64,000 nucleotides of DNA from Rhizomys pruinosus (GCA_009823505.1 VZQC01011008.1:1590155-1654154), one strand, 5' to 3'; shown: positions 48,607 through 60,716, numbered from the stretch's first letter. The notes: generated from the sequence alone by a model not told the origin. A program made the numbers and translations.

Positions 48607-49555
48607 GGTAGAAATAACATGTAAAGGGCTTGTATGTGGATATGAAGCCCATGATTACCAAATGATACTCTCGTTGTACTGTACTGGAGGATTGTTTGAA
48701 GCATAGGGAGGGTAGTACAGATAGAGCCCTGCTGTCTAAAGATCATTAACAGTCAGAAGGAAGGAAGTCTCAAGAGGGCTGCAGAGAAATAAAAGAAGAA
48801 AATCTAGAAGCAGAAAACATGCCACAAGACCAGTCTGGTTAGCTGACAGACACTGTGCCCTGGCCTCTCAAAGCCTGTCTGCCACTGGGAAAGGCTTCCC
48901 CCCATTCATAGTCTTGGTGGGAATGTCACATTGGAATGAGAAAGATCTAATCTGACTGACTTGAAACGACGAACTTCTGCTCAAAACAGTCCACTTCCTC
49001 ATGGAGAATATTGAGAAAGACTGAGAAAGAGATGAAAGGCATGTTTGGCAGAATGCGTGAGCTCTGGTGGGGTGGGGGAATGGGGGGGACACGGGTCTAG
49101 AGTTGTTAAAAAATAAAAATAAATTTATAAAAAAAAAATAATAATAAAAATTTAAAAAGTAAAAAAATAAAAATAAAGAAAGAAAGATCTAATCTGTTTG
49201 GCTTCAAGAGCTCTACAAACGGGAGACTCCCAACAAATAGAAAGGCATTGGAACGAAGAGTCAAGAAAGGGCTAGTACTCCCTATATTATTTAGAATAAC
49301 ACTGGCAACGGTAACAACCGCACAGTCCCAGCAGCCTGACATTAGTAGAAGCGCATTGCCCATTCATTATAACACTCTAGTGGAGATATTCTTCCACACG
49401 TTAGGCAGCTTTCTGTCACATGGGTGATTCAGATCCTAGCTTCAGACATCCTGTGGTCCCACCACCCCTAGCTTCCTCTCTACACAAGTGGAGAATAGGA
49501 AGGAGATGGGGGGTGGAGGGGACACAGGTGTCCTTCCTGTGAAAGACTCTGGCTC
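48607..49555. other. Intergenic, mostly single-copy
   Basis: No gene recognised. An A/T-rich patch at 49107-49180 looks like an orphan retroposon tail. The word agaaagatctaatctg occurs on both sides of it (about 48940 and 49184), so 48940-49190 may contain a duplication. Confidence 0.45.
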
Positions 49556-49722
49556 CAAGCCAGGCAAGATGGCTCAACTGGCAAAGTCACGTGCTTTGCT
49601 GCCAAGCCTGATGACCTATGTTTGATCTCCCAGGTCCCACTTGGTGGAAGGAGAGGACCAATCCCTGTGAGCTGTAGCTGATGCCACCCCCAAACATACA
49701 ATAAATTAATAAATGTAAAAAC
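49556..49722 (+). mobile_element. B3 SINE
   Basis: gcaagatggctcaactggca and tgctgccaagcctgatgacc. Confidence 0.75.
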
Positions 49723-49723
49723 A

Positions 49724-49868
49724 ATTTAAGCCAGGGTGCATGCCTTTAATCCCAGCACTCAGGAGGCAGAGGCAGGCAGATCTCTATGAGTTCAAGGCCA
49801 GCCTGGCCTACATAGTGAGTTCCAGGTCAGTAGGAGCTACAGGGAGACCCTGTCTCAAAAATAACTTT
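49724..49868 (+). mobile_element. B1 SINE
   Basis: Slightly 5'-deleted B1. Confidence 0.9.
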
Positions 49869-49879
49869 TTAAGACTCAT

Positions 49880-50055
49880 TCCCAGGTCTAGGAAATGATT
49901 TAGTCAGTCTAGTGCTTGGTGCTTAAGCTCGAGGATCTGAACTCGATTCCCAGATCTGCATAAAAAGACAGGGCATGGGGACACATGCTCATAAATCTCA
50001 GAGCTGGGGAGGGGGACACACAGCTGTCTAAAGCTTACTGACCAGTCAGCCCCAG
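49880..50055 (+). mobile_element. B3/ID-like SINE remnant
   Basis: gaactcgattcccagatctg and a B3-like body. Confidence 0.45.
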
Positions 50056-50214
50056 GCTCCAGTGCGTGCTTGCACGTCTGTGCACATGTGCCATGTGTGT
50101 GTCATGTGTACTCGTAGAGGTCAAAAGATAGCTTTCAGGAGCTGGTTCTCTCCATCTTGGATTCTAGAGATCACACAGCAAGCACTTTTACCTGCTGAGC
50201 CATTTCTCTGGCCC
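50056..50214 (-). mobile_element. B3-like SINE
   Basis: Reverse, gtagaggtcaaaagatagct and ending ctgctgagccatttctctgg. Confidence 0.7.
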
Positions 50215-50297
50215 AACCTTGACAAAGGTCTTAGTGACTTACCTTTGTCAGGCCAAGTTCTTTCATACACACATTCCCATTAAAACAGAGGAAGGGG

Positions 50298-50414
50298 GGG
50301 CTGGAGAGATGGCCTAGCGGTTAAGAGCGCCGACCGCTCTTACAGAGGACCCGGGTTCGATCCCCAGCACCCACATGGCGGCCAAGAACCGTCTGAAACT
50401 CCAATTCCAGGAGA
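50298..50414 (+). mobile_element. B2 SINE, cut by N
   Basis: B2 5' half, identical to young copies, stopping at ccaggaga before the N. Confidence 0.93.
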
Positions 50415-50415
50415 N
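50415..50415. other. Single N: assembly join inside a B2
   Basis: One B2 stops and a new B2 begins 7 bp later. Confidence 0.9.
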
Positions 50416-50421
50416 AGATCG

Positions 50422-50672
50422 GGGCTGGAGAGATGGCCTAGCGGTTAGGAGAGCCGACGCTCTTGCAGAGGACCCGGGTTGGATCCTCAGCACCCACATG
50501 GCGGCCGAGAGCCGTCTGAAACTCCAGTTCCAGGGTAATCTGACACCCTCTTCTGACCTCCGCGGCGTTGCACGACACGGGTGCACAAACTTGCATGCAG
50601 ACAGTACATTCATACACATACAGAAATAAATAAAAAAATTTAAAAAAATAAAAAATAAAAAAAAATAAAACA
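50422..50672 (+). mobile_element. B2 SINE
   Basis: Full B2 after the N. The flank aaaacagaggaaggg before the first B2 and after this one indicates that a single insertion site encloses both. Confidence 0.93.
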
Positions 50673-50909
50673 GAGGAAGGGAGAATCAGAAGCCCCCCCG
50701 CCCCCCAGTGGCTCACCAGGCTTCCATGTGTTTTCCTCTTTGTTCTCAAGAGTCAAAGCAGCCCTTCTATCGGGTGAATCACCCCTGTCAGCAAGGCAAG
50801 TCCTCTGTTTGCCCACTGGCCCCTGTATACAAAGAATTCAAAGTTCTCTAGTGGCAGCTTTAGCTTTAGTCCAGTGAGAGACTTTGTATATTCTCTCTCT
50901 CTCTCTCTT

Positions 50910-51036
50910 TTTTTTTTTAGTCTCAGCTGTCCTGGAGCTCTGTAGACCAGGCTGGCCTTGAACTCACAGAGATCGGCCTGCCTCTGCCTCTGCCTCCTGA
51001 GTGCTGGGATTAAAGGCGTGTGCCACCACACCCAGC
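50910..51036 (-). mobile_element. B1 SINE, partly deleted
   Basis: Reverse B1 lacking its gagacagggtctcc segment, flanked by gagac(g)ttgtatattctct words. Confidence 0.9.
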
Positions 51037-51790
51037 TATGAGACGTTGTATATTCTCTGACTGGAAGCGTATGTTCTCTGTGTGGACCTCCAACCCTGTG
51101 GAGTCAAGAGTTGTAGATGCAGGAAATGCCCAATCCCTCAGTGAGGTGCTGGGAGGATGGTGGAGTCAGTCTTGCTTCTGTCTTTGCTTTTCAGGCCCGT
51201 GTGTTCTTCCTGTTGAGCACCCAGCACCACACGGAGTTCTCTGGCTTAATGCATACACTGTGCTCTAAAGGATGGCACCGTATCCATGTGCAATGCTGCC
51301 TCTATGCTCCTGCTTGAGCACCCTTGGAAGGTCATCCCAGACCTGCTCACCATTCTCCCGTCTCTGGAGCTCTGGTACTCTAACAATTAGGTCTTCAGTC
51401 CAGCTCTTGGTTAAGCATTCCCCTCCCCTGCCAGAGATAAGGGTCTCTTTGTAAGCTACCCCAAAGGCCCTATGTCTCTCGAAACCAAAACCTCCTTGCT
51501 AACCACCCTCAGTCTCCCATTATCTCTGTCTGTCAAATATCAATAAATTGAGTAGTAATTACTCAACTTTGCCGTCTTTGTAGAACTTATCTTGCATTGT
51601 TCCAAATGCCCATATCATGACGTGTGCACAGCACTCCCCTCCACTGGGACACGGTCCCAGGTCAACATTCAATACTGGGGAAGCTTTGAGCAGCTGAGCC
51701 ACCACTTTGTGCCGGGAGTATCTATGCCACTCCTACTGAGCAAGATGACAGCAAAAGCCTCCTGGACAAATTCCGGTCTTACCACCTGGT
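51037..51790. other. Intergenic single-copy stretch
   Basis: No gene recognised; open frames are short and without family resemblance. Confidence 0.45.
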
Positions 51791-51794
51791 TTGT

Positions 51795-51835
51795 TTTCTT
51801 TCTTTCTTCCCTCCTCCCTCCCTCCCTTACTGGTT

Positions 51836-51919
<84 letters not shown>

Positions 51920-51948
51920 TCCTTCCTTCCTTCCTTCCTTCCTTCCTT
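51795..51948. repeat. (TTTC)n(TTCC)n microsatellite
   Basis: About 27 TTTC units and then TTCC units run into the N at 51949. Confidence 0.96.
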
Positions 51949-51949
51949 N
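51949..51949. other. Single N: assembly join
   Basis: Separates the microsatellite from the inner part of a reverse B2. Confidence 0.9.
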
Positions 51950-54900
51950 TGGAGTTTCAGACGGTTCATCCGTCGCCATGTGGGTGCTGGGGATTGAACC
52001 CGGGTTCCTCTGCAAGAGCCGTCGTGCTCCTCTTAACCTGCTCAGGAGGAGGCCCTCTCCAGCCCCACCAATTCTTTTTTAAAAATGGCATATATAAAAA
52101 ATTACCGGATAAGTCCACCGCTCATCACTTTTAGTAGTTATGACATTGCAGACATCTATTCAATAGTTTCATTTATGTTGTAAATAGATGCATACATATT
52201 TTCCATCCAAAATAAAATCATGAGTATAATTCTCTTTGGAACCTTGTCACACGCCCCCCCAACACACACCACTTGACAATTAACTTTCCCAAGTCATAAA
52301 TTTCTTTACAACAGTATTGAGCCCTCGGACCTGTAGATTGCCTGGTGCTGTCAGCCAATCACCTGGAACTTTTGAAAAATGCTAATTGTGGCACGAGGCA
52401 TGGTGGCTCATGCCTTCATAAGTGGCCTAGCACTGGGAGGTGGGCGGGTTGGCTGTAGAGAATGAAGAAACCCAGAGTTCCTCATACCTAGTCGGTTTAG
52501 AGAGCGCACTCTACCTGCTTCTTTAGCAGAGGACCCAGGGTTCTAGGTCCCCAACATCCCAAAAACATTGGCGTGCCAAGAATCCTGTCTGGGATACTCC
52601 AAGTTCCCAAGATCTTGAGAGAACTCCAGTTCCGAGGGGAATCCGAGACCCTATACTGACCTCCGCGCGGCACATGTGCACTTCGACACGGGTGCCAGCA
52701 CACTTTGCATGCAGACAAGTACATTCATGCACATACAGAAATAAATAAAGTTAATAATAAAAAAAATATTTTTTTGTTTTTTTTTTTTTTTTTTTTTTTT
52801 TGGGGGGAGGGGGATTTTTTTGAGTTTAAGGCCAGCCTTGGTCTACACAATGAGTTCCAGGACAGCTTAGGGCGATACGGGGAGACCCTGTTCTCAAAAA
52901 GCACCAAAAAAAAAAAAAAAAGAACCACTATCTCATTAGTTGCATCACAGTTATTAAACTTTTCAAAAAGTATCTACAGAAGAAAGAAATAAAACATTAT
53001 TTACTTAGGCAGATATGTATATAGACTCATTTTCATATGGAATTTTTATTATGGCTCCTACCCTCCCCCTAATATACATTTTTTTTATTCTTTTTCTTTT
53101 TTTGAAAGAATAGTGGTGTATGCGGTATTCAAACCCAAGGGCTCATGCAAACTAGTCAAGTTTTTTTCTGAGTTACATCCCCAGTCCCTAAATATACTTT
53201 ATGTCAGACTTGCTGATTTGTATATTAAGATACCCAATATAAGCCTCCTAGACCTATAATTCTTTTTACCCAGCATTAGCTTATTGCTTTGTGTGAACGT
53301 CACCTCCCACCTCTGGCCAGGGAGTATTAACCATCCAAGGATTTGGTTTTGTTCTTTATGTCTTTAAGGAAGTGTTCATTTGACTTATGAAGGATGAGTT
53401 GACTTTAATTACTGAGAGGTATCCCTTCCATCCAGTTGAAGGCAGCGCCATATTTAATTAGAAGTAAAGAACATGGTGTGTCATGGAGAGTTAACAAAAA
53501 GAAAAACAAGATACTGGCCAGAACCAGCGTGTTGCGAGATAACACAAAAAATCCTAGAGATGGGTAGGACCGTAGACCATACTGAGGTCCTACAGTCCTG
53601 AAAGATTTCTGTTTGGTTTTGATACAGAGTTCTGACTATCTGGAGGCACCAGGCTGACCTTGAACTCCCTGTGTAATCAGAGTTGGCCTCAAACTCATTG
53701 ATCCTCCCAAATCCCGTTTCAAATGCTAGGACTATAAATGAACATCACAACACCCACTAGAGTTATATTGAAGATTTATGTTTTGTGGGGGAGGGGTTTG
53801 GAACTGGGTCTCCCTGTAGCCAAGCTTGCCTGAATGGCTTAGTAGACCTGGAGGACTGCTGGCCTTCCTATCATTCACAGAGAGTTCCACCTGCCTCTAC
53901 CTCCGGAATACTGGGATTAAAAGCAAGAGCCACCAAGCCCAGCAATAAAATAAAAAAAAAAGATTTATTTTATTTTATTATGTGTTTGGGGGGATGGATG
54001 GATCGGGTACATCGTGTGAGTGCAGGTAAATCCTGTTGGATGCAGAAGAAGGAGAGTGTGCCGGTCTCCTGACCCCAAACAAAAAAAATTTTGAATGTGC
54101 TGGGAGGGAGTTCTCTATTTTGACGACAGACGGGTATTCCTATAAGCCCCCAGCTAGGCTGGAACTCACTATGTAGACCCAAACTGGCCTGAACTCAGTT
54201 CCACCTGCTATCTGTCTCCTGAATTGCATGGGAACTAGAACGTTTTTTTTTTGTTTAAAATTATTTTCGATGTGTTAATGAATGTACAGTGTCTGCCATG
54301 TGGTTTGTGCAACCGTGAAGACGATGGGACCTATTGCCGCGGAGGTCAGAAGAAGAGGGTGTCGGAGTTCCGCCCTGGAACTTAGGAGTCAGAGACGGTG
54401 GCTCAGCCACCCATGTTGTTGCTGGTGATCGAACCCGGGGCCTCTGGCAAGAGCAGTCGTTGCTCTTAAACTGCTAGGCCATCTCCTCAGCCCTGGAGAA
54501 CTAGAAATTTTAGCTGTTTATCCTATGAGCCTTGAGAAGTCGGACTATTTACCTTTGTGGAATACTTCAATTATTGTAGTCTCAGACTTTCCATTTGCTG
54601 TTTATATTGTCCCCTGGGCAAGTTGCCCACTTTCAGTCATCAGAAGCTACACAAAGAATGAAATCAAAATGGCCAGGGGAGTGTCAGGTTGGTGTGCACT
54701 GTAGTTCTCCTGGCATCCGGAGGCTATTCCAGTGGTGGGGAGAAATATTTGGAGTCCCAGGAACTTGAAGCCATCCTGGGCAGCACAGTGAGACCCCTAC
54801 CTCAGGAAAGCAGAGGAGGATGGGAAGGAAGAGAATGGGAAAGATGGGACTACACAACGGAGTAGTCACAGGGTCTAGCGAGGGAAAGAAAACGGAGTGC

Positions 54901-55190
54901 GTTTAAGTTAGATTGTCAAACAGAGGGCCAAAGGAATACATGCGTTCACAAAAGTGAAAGTTAAGGAAGGGACAGGCGTTCGGAGTGGCGCACTCTTTTA
55001 ATCCTAGCCACTGGGCAGAGAGGCAGAGGAGGGCGGAATCTTCTGTGAGTTCAAGGCCAGCCTGGTCTAACCGAGTGAGTTCCTAGGACAGCTGGCAGCA
55101 TGACAGGCGAGACCCTGTCTCGAAAAAGACCAAAAAAAAAAAAAGACAAAAAAAAGAAGAGAAGTAAGGAATGGGAAAAAAAGAGTCATA
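51950..55190. repeat. Inverted repeat, left arm (error-rich)
   Basis: Reverse complement of about 57465-60342. It contains corrupted B2s (51950-52070, 52495-52750, 54250-54495), B1s (52800-52915, 53785-53945, 54105-54235, 54975-55140) and an ID element (53100-53190). Each has a cleaner counterpart in the right arm. Extra and missing bases are frequent. Confidence 0.88.
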
Positions 55191-55714
55191 TTCAAATAGT
55201 ACTCAGTGCTCCTGGATTACATGTAAGCCCCAAAACACCTGCCCGTGGGTTCTCAGATGTCTCAGAGTTTCTTTTTATTTTTTTCTTTGGCCTTTTTGAG
55301 ACCAGGTCTCCCTGTAGCCCAGCCTGTTCCTGGAAACTCATATGTAAACCAGGCTGGAGCCTTGAACCTGTTTTTTTGTTTGTTTTTTTTTTTTTCTTTG
55401 TTTGGTCTTTTGGGACGGGTCTCCTGTAGCTCTGGCTCTTCCTGGGAACCTACACTTCTGTAGCGACCAGGCGTCGCCTTGACTCACAGAGATCCCCCTG
55501 GCCTCGCCTCACAAGTCGACTAGGATTAAAGGCCGCCACCACCACCGGCTCGGTAATTCTCCTAATTTTCTAGAGCTGCCCCTTTTTCACTTACCTGGGC
55601 ACAGGGGACCTGTCTCGAAAGAAAAAAAAAAAATAATTGATTATCTATATTCACACATATATAGTTAATCCTAATATCTATTTTATATAGCTTCTATATA
55701 TTATATTTATATAT

Positions 55715-55950
55715 ATGGGGGCTGGAGAGATGGCCTAGCGGTTTTAAGAGCACCAACTGCTCTTGCAGAGGACCGGGGTTTTATCCCTAGCACCCACATG
55801 ACAGACTGAAAACTGTCCTTAAAACTCCAGTTCCCGGGGAATCAGGCCACGCCTCTTCTGACCTCCGCACTTGCATTTGCACGACACGGGTGCACAAACT
55901 TGCTAATGCAGGACACATTCATTACAGAAAAAAATATAATAAATTTTTTA
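55715..55950 (+). mobile_element. B2 SINE with many indels
   Basis: gggctggagagatggcctag head, with base insertions typical of raw long reads. Confidence 0.88.
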
Positions 55951-56396
55951 AGTTAAAAAATTTTTTGATATGTATTTTATTATTTTCTGTTTTATTGTTG
56001 TATGTAGTTGAGTGTACTGCCTGGCATGTATGTAATTTATGTTATCATGTTGTGCAAGTCTATAGAGGGCTTAAGAGACAGGTGTTGACAGTCCCATTGA
56101 ATGAAGTTACAGACATTGTAGCTTGTAGCGTACTAGATGAACTTGTCAGCTGGAACAAACGAGTCCTCCAGGGATTTGAGACCCTGGACTTCTCTAAGCA
56201 ACAAAGTGCTTTACTCGCATGGCTGCCTCCCCTATTTCACGTTGTTTGCCTGAAGATCATCGTGCAGGCCATGAGAACTCACCGCTTAGATCCATGGCCA
56301 CACATAGCCTCATGACTGAGGGACCCACTGAAATTTATTGCGCTGCAGCTGTGCTGTCCATGAGCTCCAGCTAATGACTGAACATGGCCAAAGCAT

Positions 56397-56665
56397 GAAG
56401 GGACCCCCACAAGAAGGGACTCCCACAAGAAGGGACCCCCCACAAGAAGGGACTCCCACAAGAAGGGACTCCCACAAGAAGGGACCCCCCACAAGAAGGG
56501 ACCCCCCATAAGAAGGGACCCCACTCCCAGGGTAAAAGGAAGTGAGGCTGCCACTTACCACACCAAGAAGGGACTCCCCCACAAGAAGGGACTCCCACAA
56601 GAAGGGGACACCCACCCCAAGCAAGGGAGACACCCCAACAGCAAACGGACACATCCCAACAGTAT
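56397..56665. repeat. Minisatellite, ~16-17-bp GGGACTCCCACAAGAA-type unit
   Basis: About ten units alternate between GGGACTCCCACAAGAA and GGGACCCCCCACAAGAA, with an interruption at 56520-56570, before degrading into GGGACACCCC units. Confidence 0.9.
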
Positions 56666-57483
56666 AAAGGGACACCTCCTCTAAAATAGAAAGACAAAGA
56701 CCAGTATGCGTTGGCTTCACCAGTAAATGTCTGGCCATTGAGGCCAATCCCAGAGTACGTGGTTCAAACTTTTCTTAGCTAGAGTGAGCCCCACTCGACT
56801 ACCTGGGCTTAGTGCCTCTTTCCGTCTCTCACCATTACCTACGCCACATCGTACCATATTACTGTTGCACCCCTACCACTTTCACCACACACAAGAGCAC
56901 CAACACCCACACCACACCAACAACCACACCACACCACACACACACTAATCTCGCACAAAGGCTTTGTGATCTGGTTGGCATTTTCTACAGTTCTAAAGTG
57001 ACTCATCACACTGTTTTATATTAAATTATTCTGGGCGCAAGCCTATCCTTATTGTCTTCTTTTTGTTTTTTTTTTTTTTTTTAATTTATATATTTATATT
57101 TAATTTATTTTTAATGTGTATGAATGTATTGTTCTGCGATGCAGGTCTGCGCACCCGTGTTTTGTCGGTGGGTAAACACCTCTCTTAATGCCTAATTAGC
57201 GACTTGATTGCCGAGGCGCTTGGAAGAGCAGTAGTGCCGATTGGGAAATCGTGAGTACAAGGCCAGCCAGATCTACATAGAATTCTAGACTAGTCACCTT
57301 TCGGTATTCTCAGTCAGTTGGGAACTGGACAGTCTCTGGCAAAACCTAGCAGTGGATTAGGGATAAACAGTAGTATTGCTTTAGCTTTTAAACATTTAAT
57401 TACATTTAATTTTTTTTAAAAATAATAAAAATAAAATTTTAATATAAAATAATATGACTACTGCCATTTTATTTTGCTTACTT

Positions 57484-57655
57484 CTTTTTTTTTTTTTTTT
57501 TTTGGTCTTTTCGAGACAGGGTCTCCCTGTAGCTCCAGCTGGCCTGGAACTCACTGTGTAGACCAGGCTGGCCTTGAACTCACAAAGATCCGCCTGCCTC
57601 TGCCTCCCGAGTGCTAGGATTAAAGGCGTGCGCCACCACGCCTGCCCCTTCCTTA
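57484..57655 (-). mobile_element. B1 SINE
   Basis: Near-consensus reverse B1, flanked by tgcttacttctttt/ccttacttctttt. Confidence 0.94.
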
Positions 57656-58071
57656 CTTCTTTTGTGAAACATTATCTTGGCCTCTTTGAAATAATAAACG
57701 CCCGTTTTTCCTCCTAGACCTGTGACTACTCGTGTGTAGTCCTCATTCTCCCTTCTCTTCTTCCCCTCCTCCTCTGCTTTCCTGAGGTAGGGGTCTCACT
57801 GTGCTGCCCAGGATGGCTTCAAGTTCCTGGACTCAAATGATTCTCCTGGAATAGCCTCCGGAATGCCAGGACTACAGGTGCACACCACCACCCCTGGCCA
57901 TTTTCAATCTTCTTTGTGTAGCTTCTGATGACTGAAAGTGGGCAACTTGCCCAGGGGACAATATAAACAGCAAATGGAAAGTCTGAGACTACAATAATTG
58001 AAGTATTCCACAAAGGTAAATAGTCCGACTTCTCAAGGCTCATAGGATAAAGCTAAAAATTCTAGTTCCCG

Positions 58072-58292
58072 GGCTGGAGAGATGGCCTAGCAGTTAAGAG
58101 CATCGACTGCTCTTGCAGAGGACCCGGGTTCGATCCCTAGCACCCACATGGTGGCTGAGCACCGTCTCTGACTCCAGTTCCAGGGGAATCCGACACCCTC
58201 TTCTGACCTCCGCGGCAATGCACGTCACGGTTGCACAAACCTACATGCAGACAGTACATTCATACACATACAAAATAAATTTAAAAAAAAAT
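58072..58292 (+). mobile_element. B2 SINE
   Basis: Full B2 flanked by the duplicated aaaaattctagttccc. Confidence 0.95.
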
Positions 58293-58296
58293 TCTA

Positions 58297-58425
58297 GTTC
58301 CCAGCATTCAGGAGACAGAAGCAGGTGGATCTGAGTTCAAGGCCAGTTGGTCTACATAGTGAGTTCCAGCCTAGCTGGGGCTATAGGAAGACCCTGTCTC
58401 AAAAAGACCCCCCCCCCAAAAATTT
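58297..58425 (+). mobile_element. B1 SINE, 5' deleted
   Basis: cccagcattcaggagacaga to ctgtctcaaaaag, then a C run. Confidence 0.85.
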
Positions 58426-58531
58426 TTTGTTTGGGTCAGGAGACCCAACACTCTCTTCTGCATCCACAGATACCTGCACTCACACATGTACCCCATCCCC
58501 CCAAAACACATAATTAAAAATAAAATAAATC

Positions 58532-58690
58532 TTGCCAGATGTAATGATGCATGCATGCTTTTAATCCCAGTATTCCGGAGGTAGAGGCAGGTGGATCTCT
58601 GTAAGATAGAGGCCAGCCCGGTCTACATAGCCAGTTCTAGGCAAGCTTGGGCCACAGGGAGACCCAGTTCCAAACCCCTCCCCCACAAAA
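58532..58690 (+). mobile_element. B1 SINE
   Basis: gccagatgtaatgatgcatg to gggagacccagttccaaa. Confidence 0.85.
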
Positions 58691-58709
58691 CATAAATCTT
58701 CAATATAAC

Positions 58710-58855
58710 TCTAGTGGGTGTTGTGATGTTCATTTATAGTCCTAGCATTTGAAACGGGATTTGGGAGGATCATGAGTTTGAGGCCAACTCTGATTACACA
58801 GGGAGTTCAAGGTCAGCCTGGGCCTCAGTATAAGACTCTGTATCAAAACAACAGA
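58710..58855 (+). mobile_element. Old B1 SINE
   Basis: gttcatttatagtcctagca and gagttcaaggtcagcctggg. Confidence 0.7.
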
Positions 58856-59260
58856 ATCTTTCCAGGACTGTAGGACTCAGTATGGTCTAGGTCCTACCCA
58901 TCTCTAGGACTTTTTTAGTGTTATCTCGCACACTCTGGTCTGGCCATTCTTGTTTTTCTTTTGTTAACTCTCCATACACACCATGTTCTTTCCTTCTATA
59001 TGGCGCTGCCTTCAACTGGATGGAAGGGATACCTCTCAGTAATTAAAGTCAACTCATCCTTCATAAGTCAAATGAACACTTCCTTAAAGACATAAAGAAC
59101 AAAACCAAATCCTTGGATGGTTAATACTCCCTGGCCAGAGGTGGGAGGTGACGTTCACACAAAGCAATAAGCTAATGCTGGGTAAAAAGAATTATAGGTC
59201 TAGGAGGCTTATATTGGGTATCTTAATATACAAATCAGCAAGTCTGACATAAAGTATATT
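58856..59260. other. Intergenic (right arm), no feature
   Basis: Single-copy-looking apart from its inverted copy in the left arm. Confidence 0.45.
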
Positions 59261-59261
59261 T

Positions 59262-59352
59262 AGGGACTGGGGATGTAACTCAGAAAAAAACTTGACTAGT
59301 TTGCATGAGCCCTTGGGTTTGATACCTAACACCTCAAAAAAGAAAAGATAAA
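59262..59352 (+). mobile_element. ID-like SINE
   Basis: ggactggggatgtaactcag head and ttgggtttgatacctaacac. Confidence 0.75.
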
Positions 59353-59492
59353 AAAATGTATATTAGGGTAGGAGCCATATTAAAAATCCCATATGAAAAG
59401 AGTCCTAAATACAATAGCCTAAGTAAAATGTTTATTTCTTTCCTTCTGTAGATATTTTTGAAGTTTAACTACTGTGATCACTATAGTAGTGT

Positions 59493-59940
59493 TCTTTTTT
59501 TTTTTTTTTTGGTCTTTTTGAGACAGGGTCTCCCCTGTAGCCCTAGCTGTCCTGGAACTCATTGTGTAGACCAGGCTGGCCTTGAACTCACAAAGATCTG
59601 ACTGCCTCTGCCTCCCGAGTGCTAGGATTTAAAAAAAAAATTTTTTTTTATTATTAACTTTATTTATTTCTGTATGTGCATGAATGTACTGTCTGCATGC
59701 AAGTGTGTGCACCCGTGTCATGCAATGCCGCGGAGGTCAGAAGAGGGTCTAGGATTCCCCTGGAACTGGAGTTCTCCTGGAATTGGAGTCCCAGACAGTT
59801 CTTGGCCGCCATGTTGGTGCTGGGGATAGAACCTGGGTCCTCTGTAAGAGCAGTGGGCGCTCTTAACCGCTAGGCCATCTCTACAGCCCACCCCCACCCC
59901 CCAGTGCTAGGATTAAAGGCATGAGCCACCATGCCTGGCA
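59493..59940 (-). mobile_element. B1 SINE split by a B2
   Basis: Reverse B1 (59493-59629 and 59903-59940) interrupted by a full reverse B2 (about 59640-59888). AGTGCTAGGATT at 59618-59629 and 59903-59914 is the target duplication. Confidence 0.92.
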
Positions 59941-60236
59941 AATTAGCATTTTCAAGTTCCCAGGTGATGCTGACAGCACCAGCATCTACAGTCCGAGGGT
60001 CAATACTGTTTAAGAATTTAATGACTTGGGGAAGTAATTGTCAAGTGTGTGTGTGTGGGGGGGGTGATGACAAGGTTCCAAAGAGAATTATACTCATGAT
60101 TTTATTTTGGATGGAAAATATGTATGCATCTATTTACAACATAAATGAATATTGAATAGATGTCTGCATGTCATAACTACAAAGTGATAGCAGGTGGACT
60201 TATAGGTAATTTTTATGCCATTGTTTAAAAATTGTG

Positions 60237-60482
60237 GGGCTGGAGAGATGGCCTAGCAGTTAAGAGCACCGACCGCTCTTGCAGAGGACCCGGGTTCAAT
60301 CCCCAGCACCCACATGGCGGCCGAGAACCGTCTGAAACTCCAGTTCCAGGAGAACTCCAGTTCCAGGGGAATCCCACACCCTCTTCTGACCTCCGCGGCA
60401 TTGCACGACACGGGTGCACAAACCTGCATGCAGACATTACATTCATACACAGACGAAATAAAAAAAAAAATTAAAAAATAAT
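60237..60482 (+). mobile_element. B2 SINE, young
   Basis: Full B2, flanked by aaaaatt words. The inverted-repeat match ends inside it. Confidence 0.94.
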
Positions 60483-60539
60483 TGCATATAGTGAACACTT
60501 GTAATAAAGTGGTTTGTTGCTTTTAAAAAAAATACCTTA

Positions 60540-60716
60540 TTTATTATTTTTATTTTATGTGTTTGAGTGCTTGCACCCTGTGCACCCAATGCCTATGGAG
60601 ACCGGAAGAGGGCACTGGAACTGGAGTTACTGAGGGTTGTGATGGGCCAAGTAAGTGCTGGTAGTTGAACCCTGGTCCTCTGCCAGAACAGCCAGTGAGC
60701 CTCTCTCCAGCCCCTA
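60540..60716 (-). mobile_element. B2-related SINE, older
   Basis: Reverse, ends gtgagcctctctccagcccc. Confidence 0.8.

Larger units (their letters stand above)
55191..57464. other. Spacer between inverted arms, low-quality
   Basis: Holds degraded B1s (55275-55375, 55395-55555), a B2 (55715-55950, plus), an old reverse B2 (55960-56115), a minisatellite (56397-56665), a CAC-rich stretch (56840-56945) and a B2 fragment (57085-57165). No gene is recognised. Open frames of 141-145 codons here are by-products of the repeats. Confidence 0.55.
57465..60342. repeat. Inverted repeat, right arm (clean)
   Basis: Well-formed counterpart of 51950-55190. The match ends at 60342 inside a B2, exactly opposite the N at 51949. 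The inner end is near 57465, just beyond the B1 at 57484. Confidence 0.88.

Noticed and set aside
56397..56665. CRISPR-like array
   Set aside because: Units are contiguous without spacers and the DNA is mammalian; it is a minisatellite.
56279..56747. Repetitive Gly/Ser/Pro/Leu frames of 91-145 codons on the minus strand
   Set aside because: They are translations of the 16-17-bp minisatellite, open only because the repeat lacks stops.
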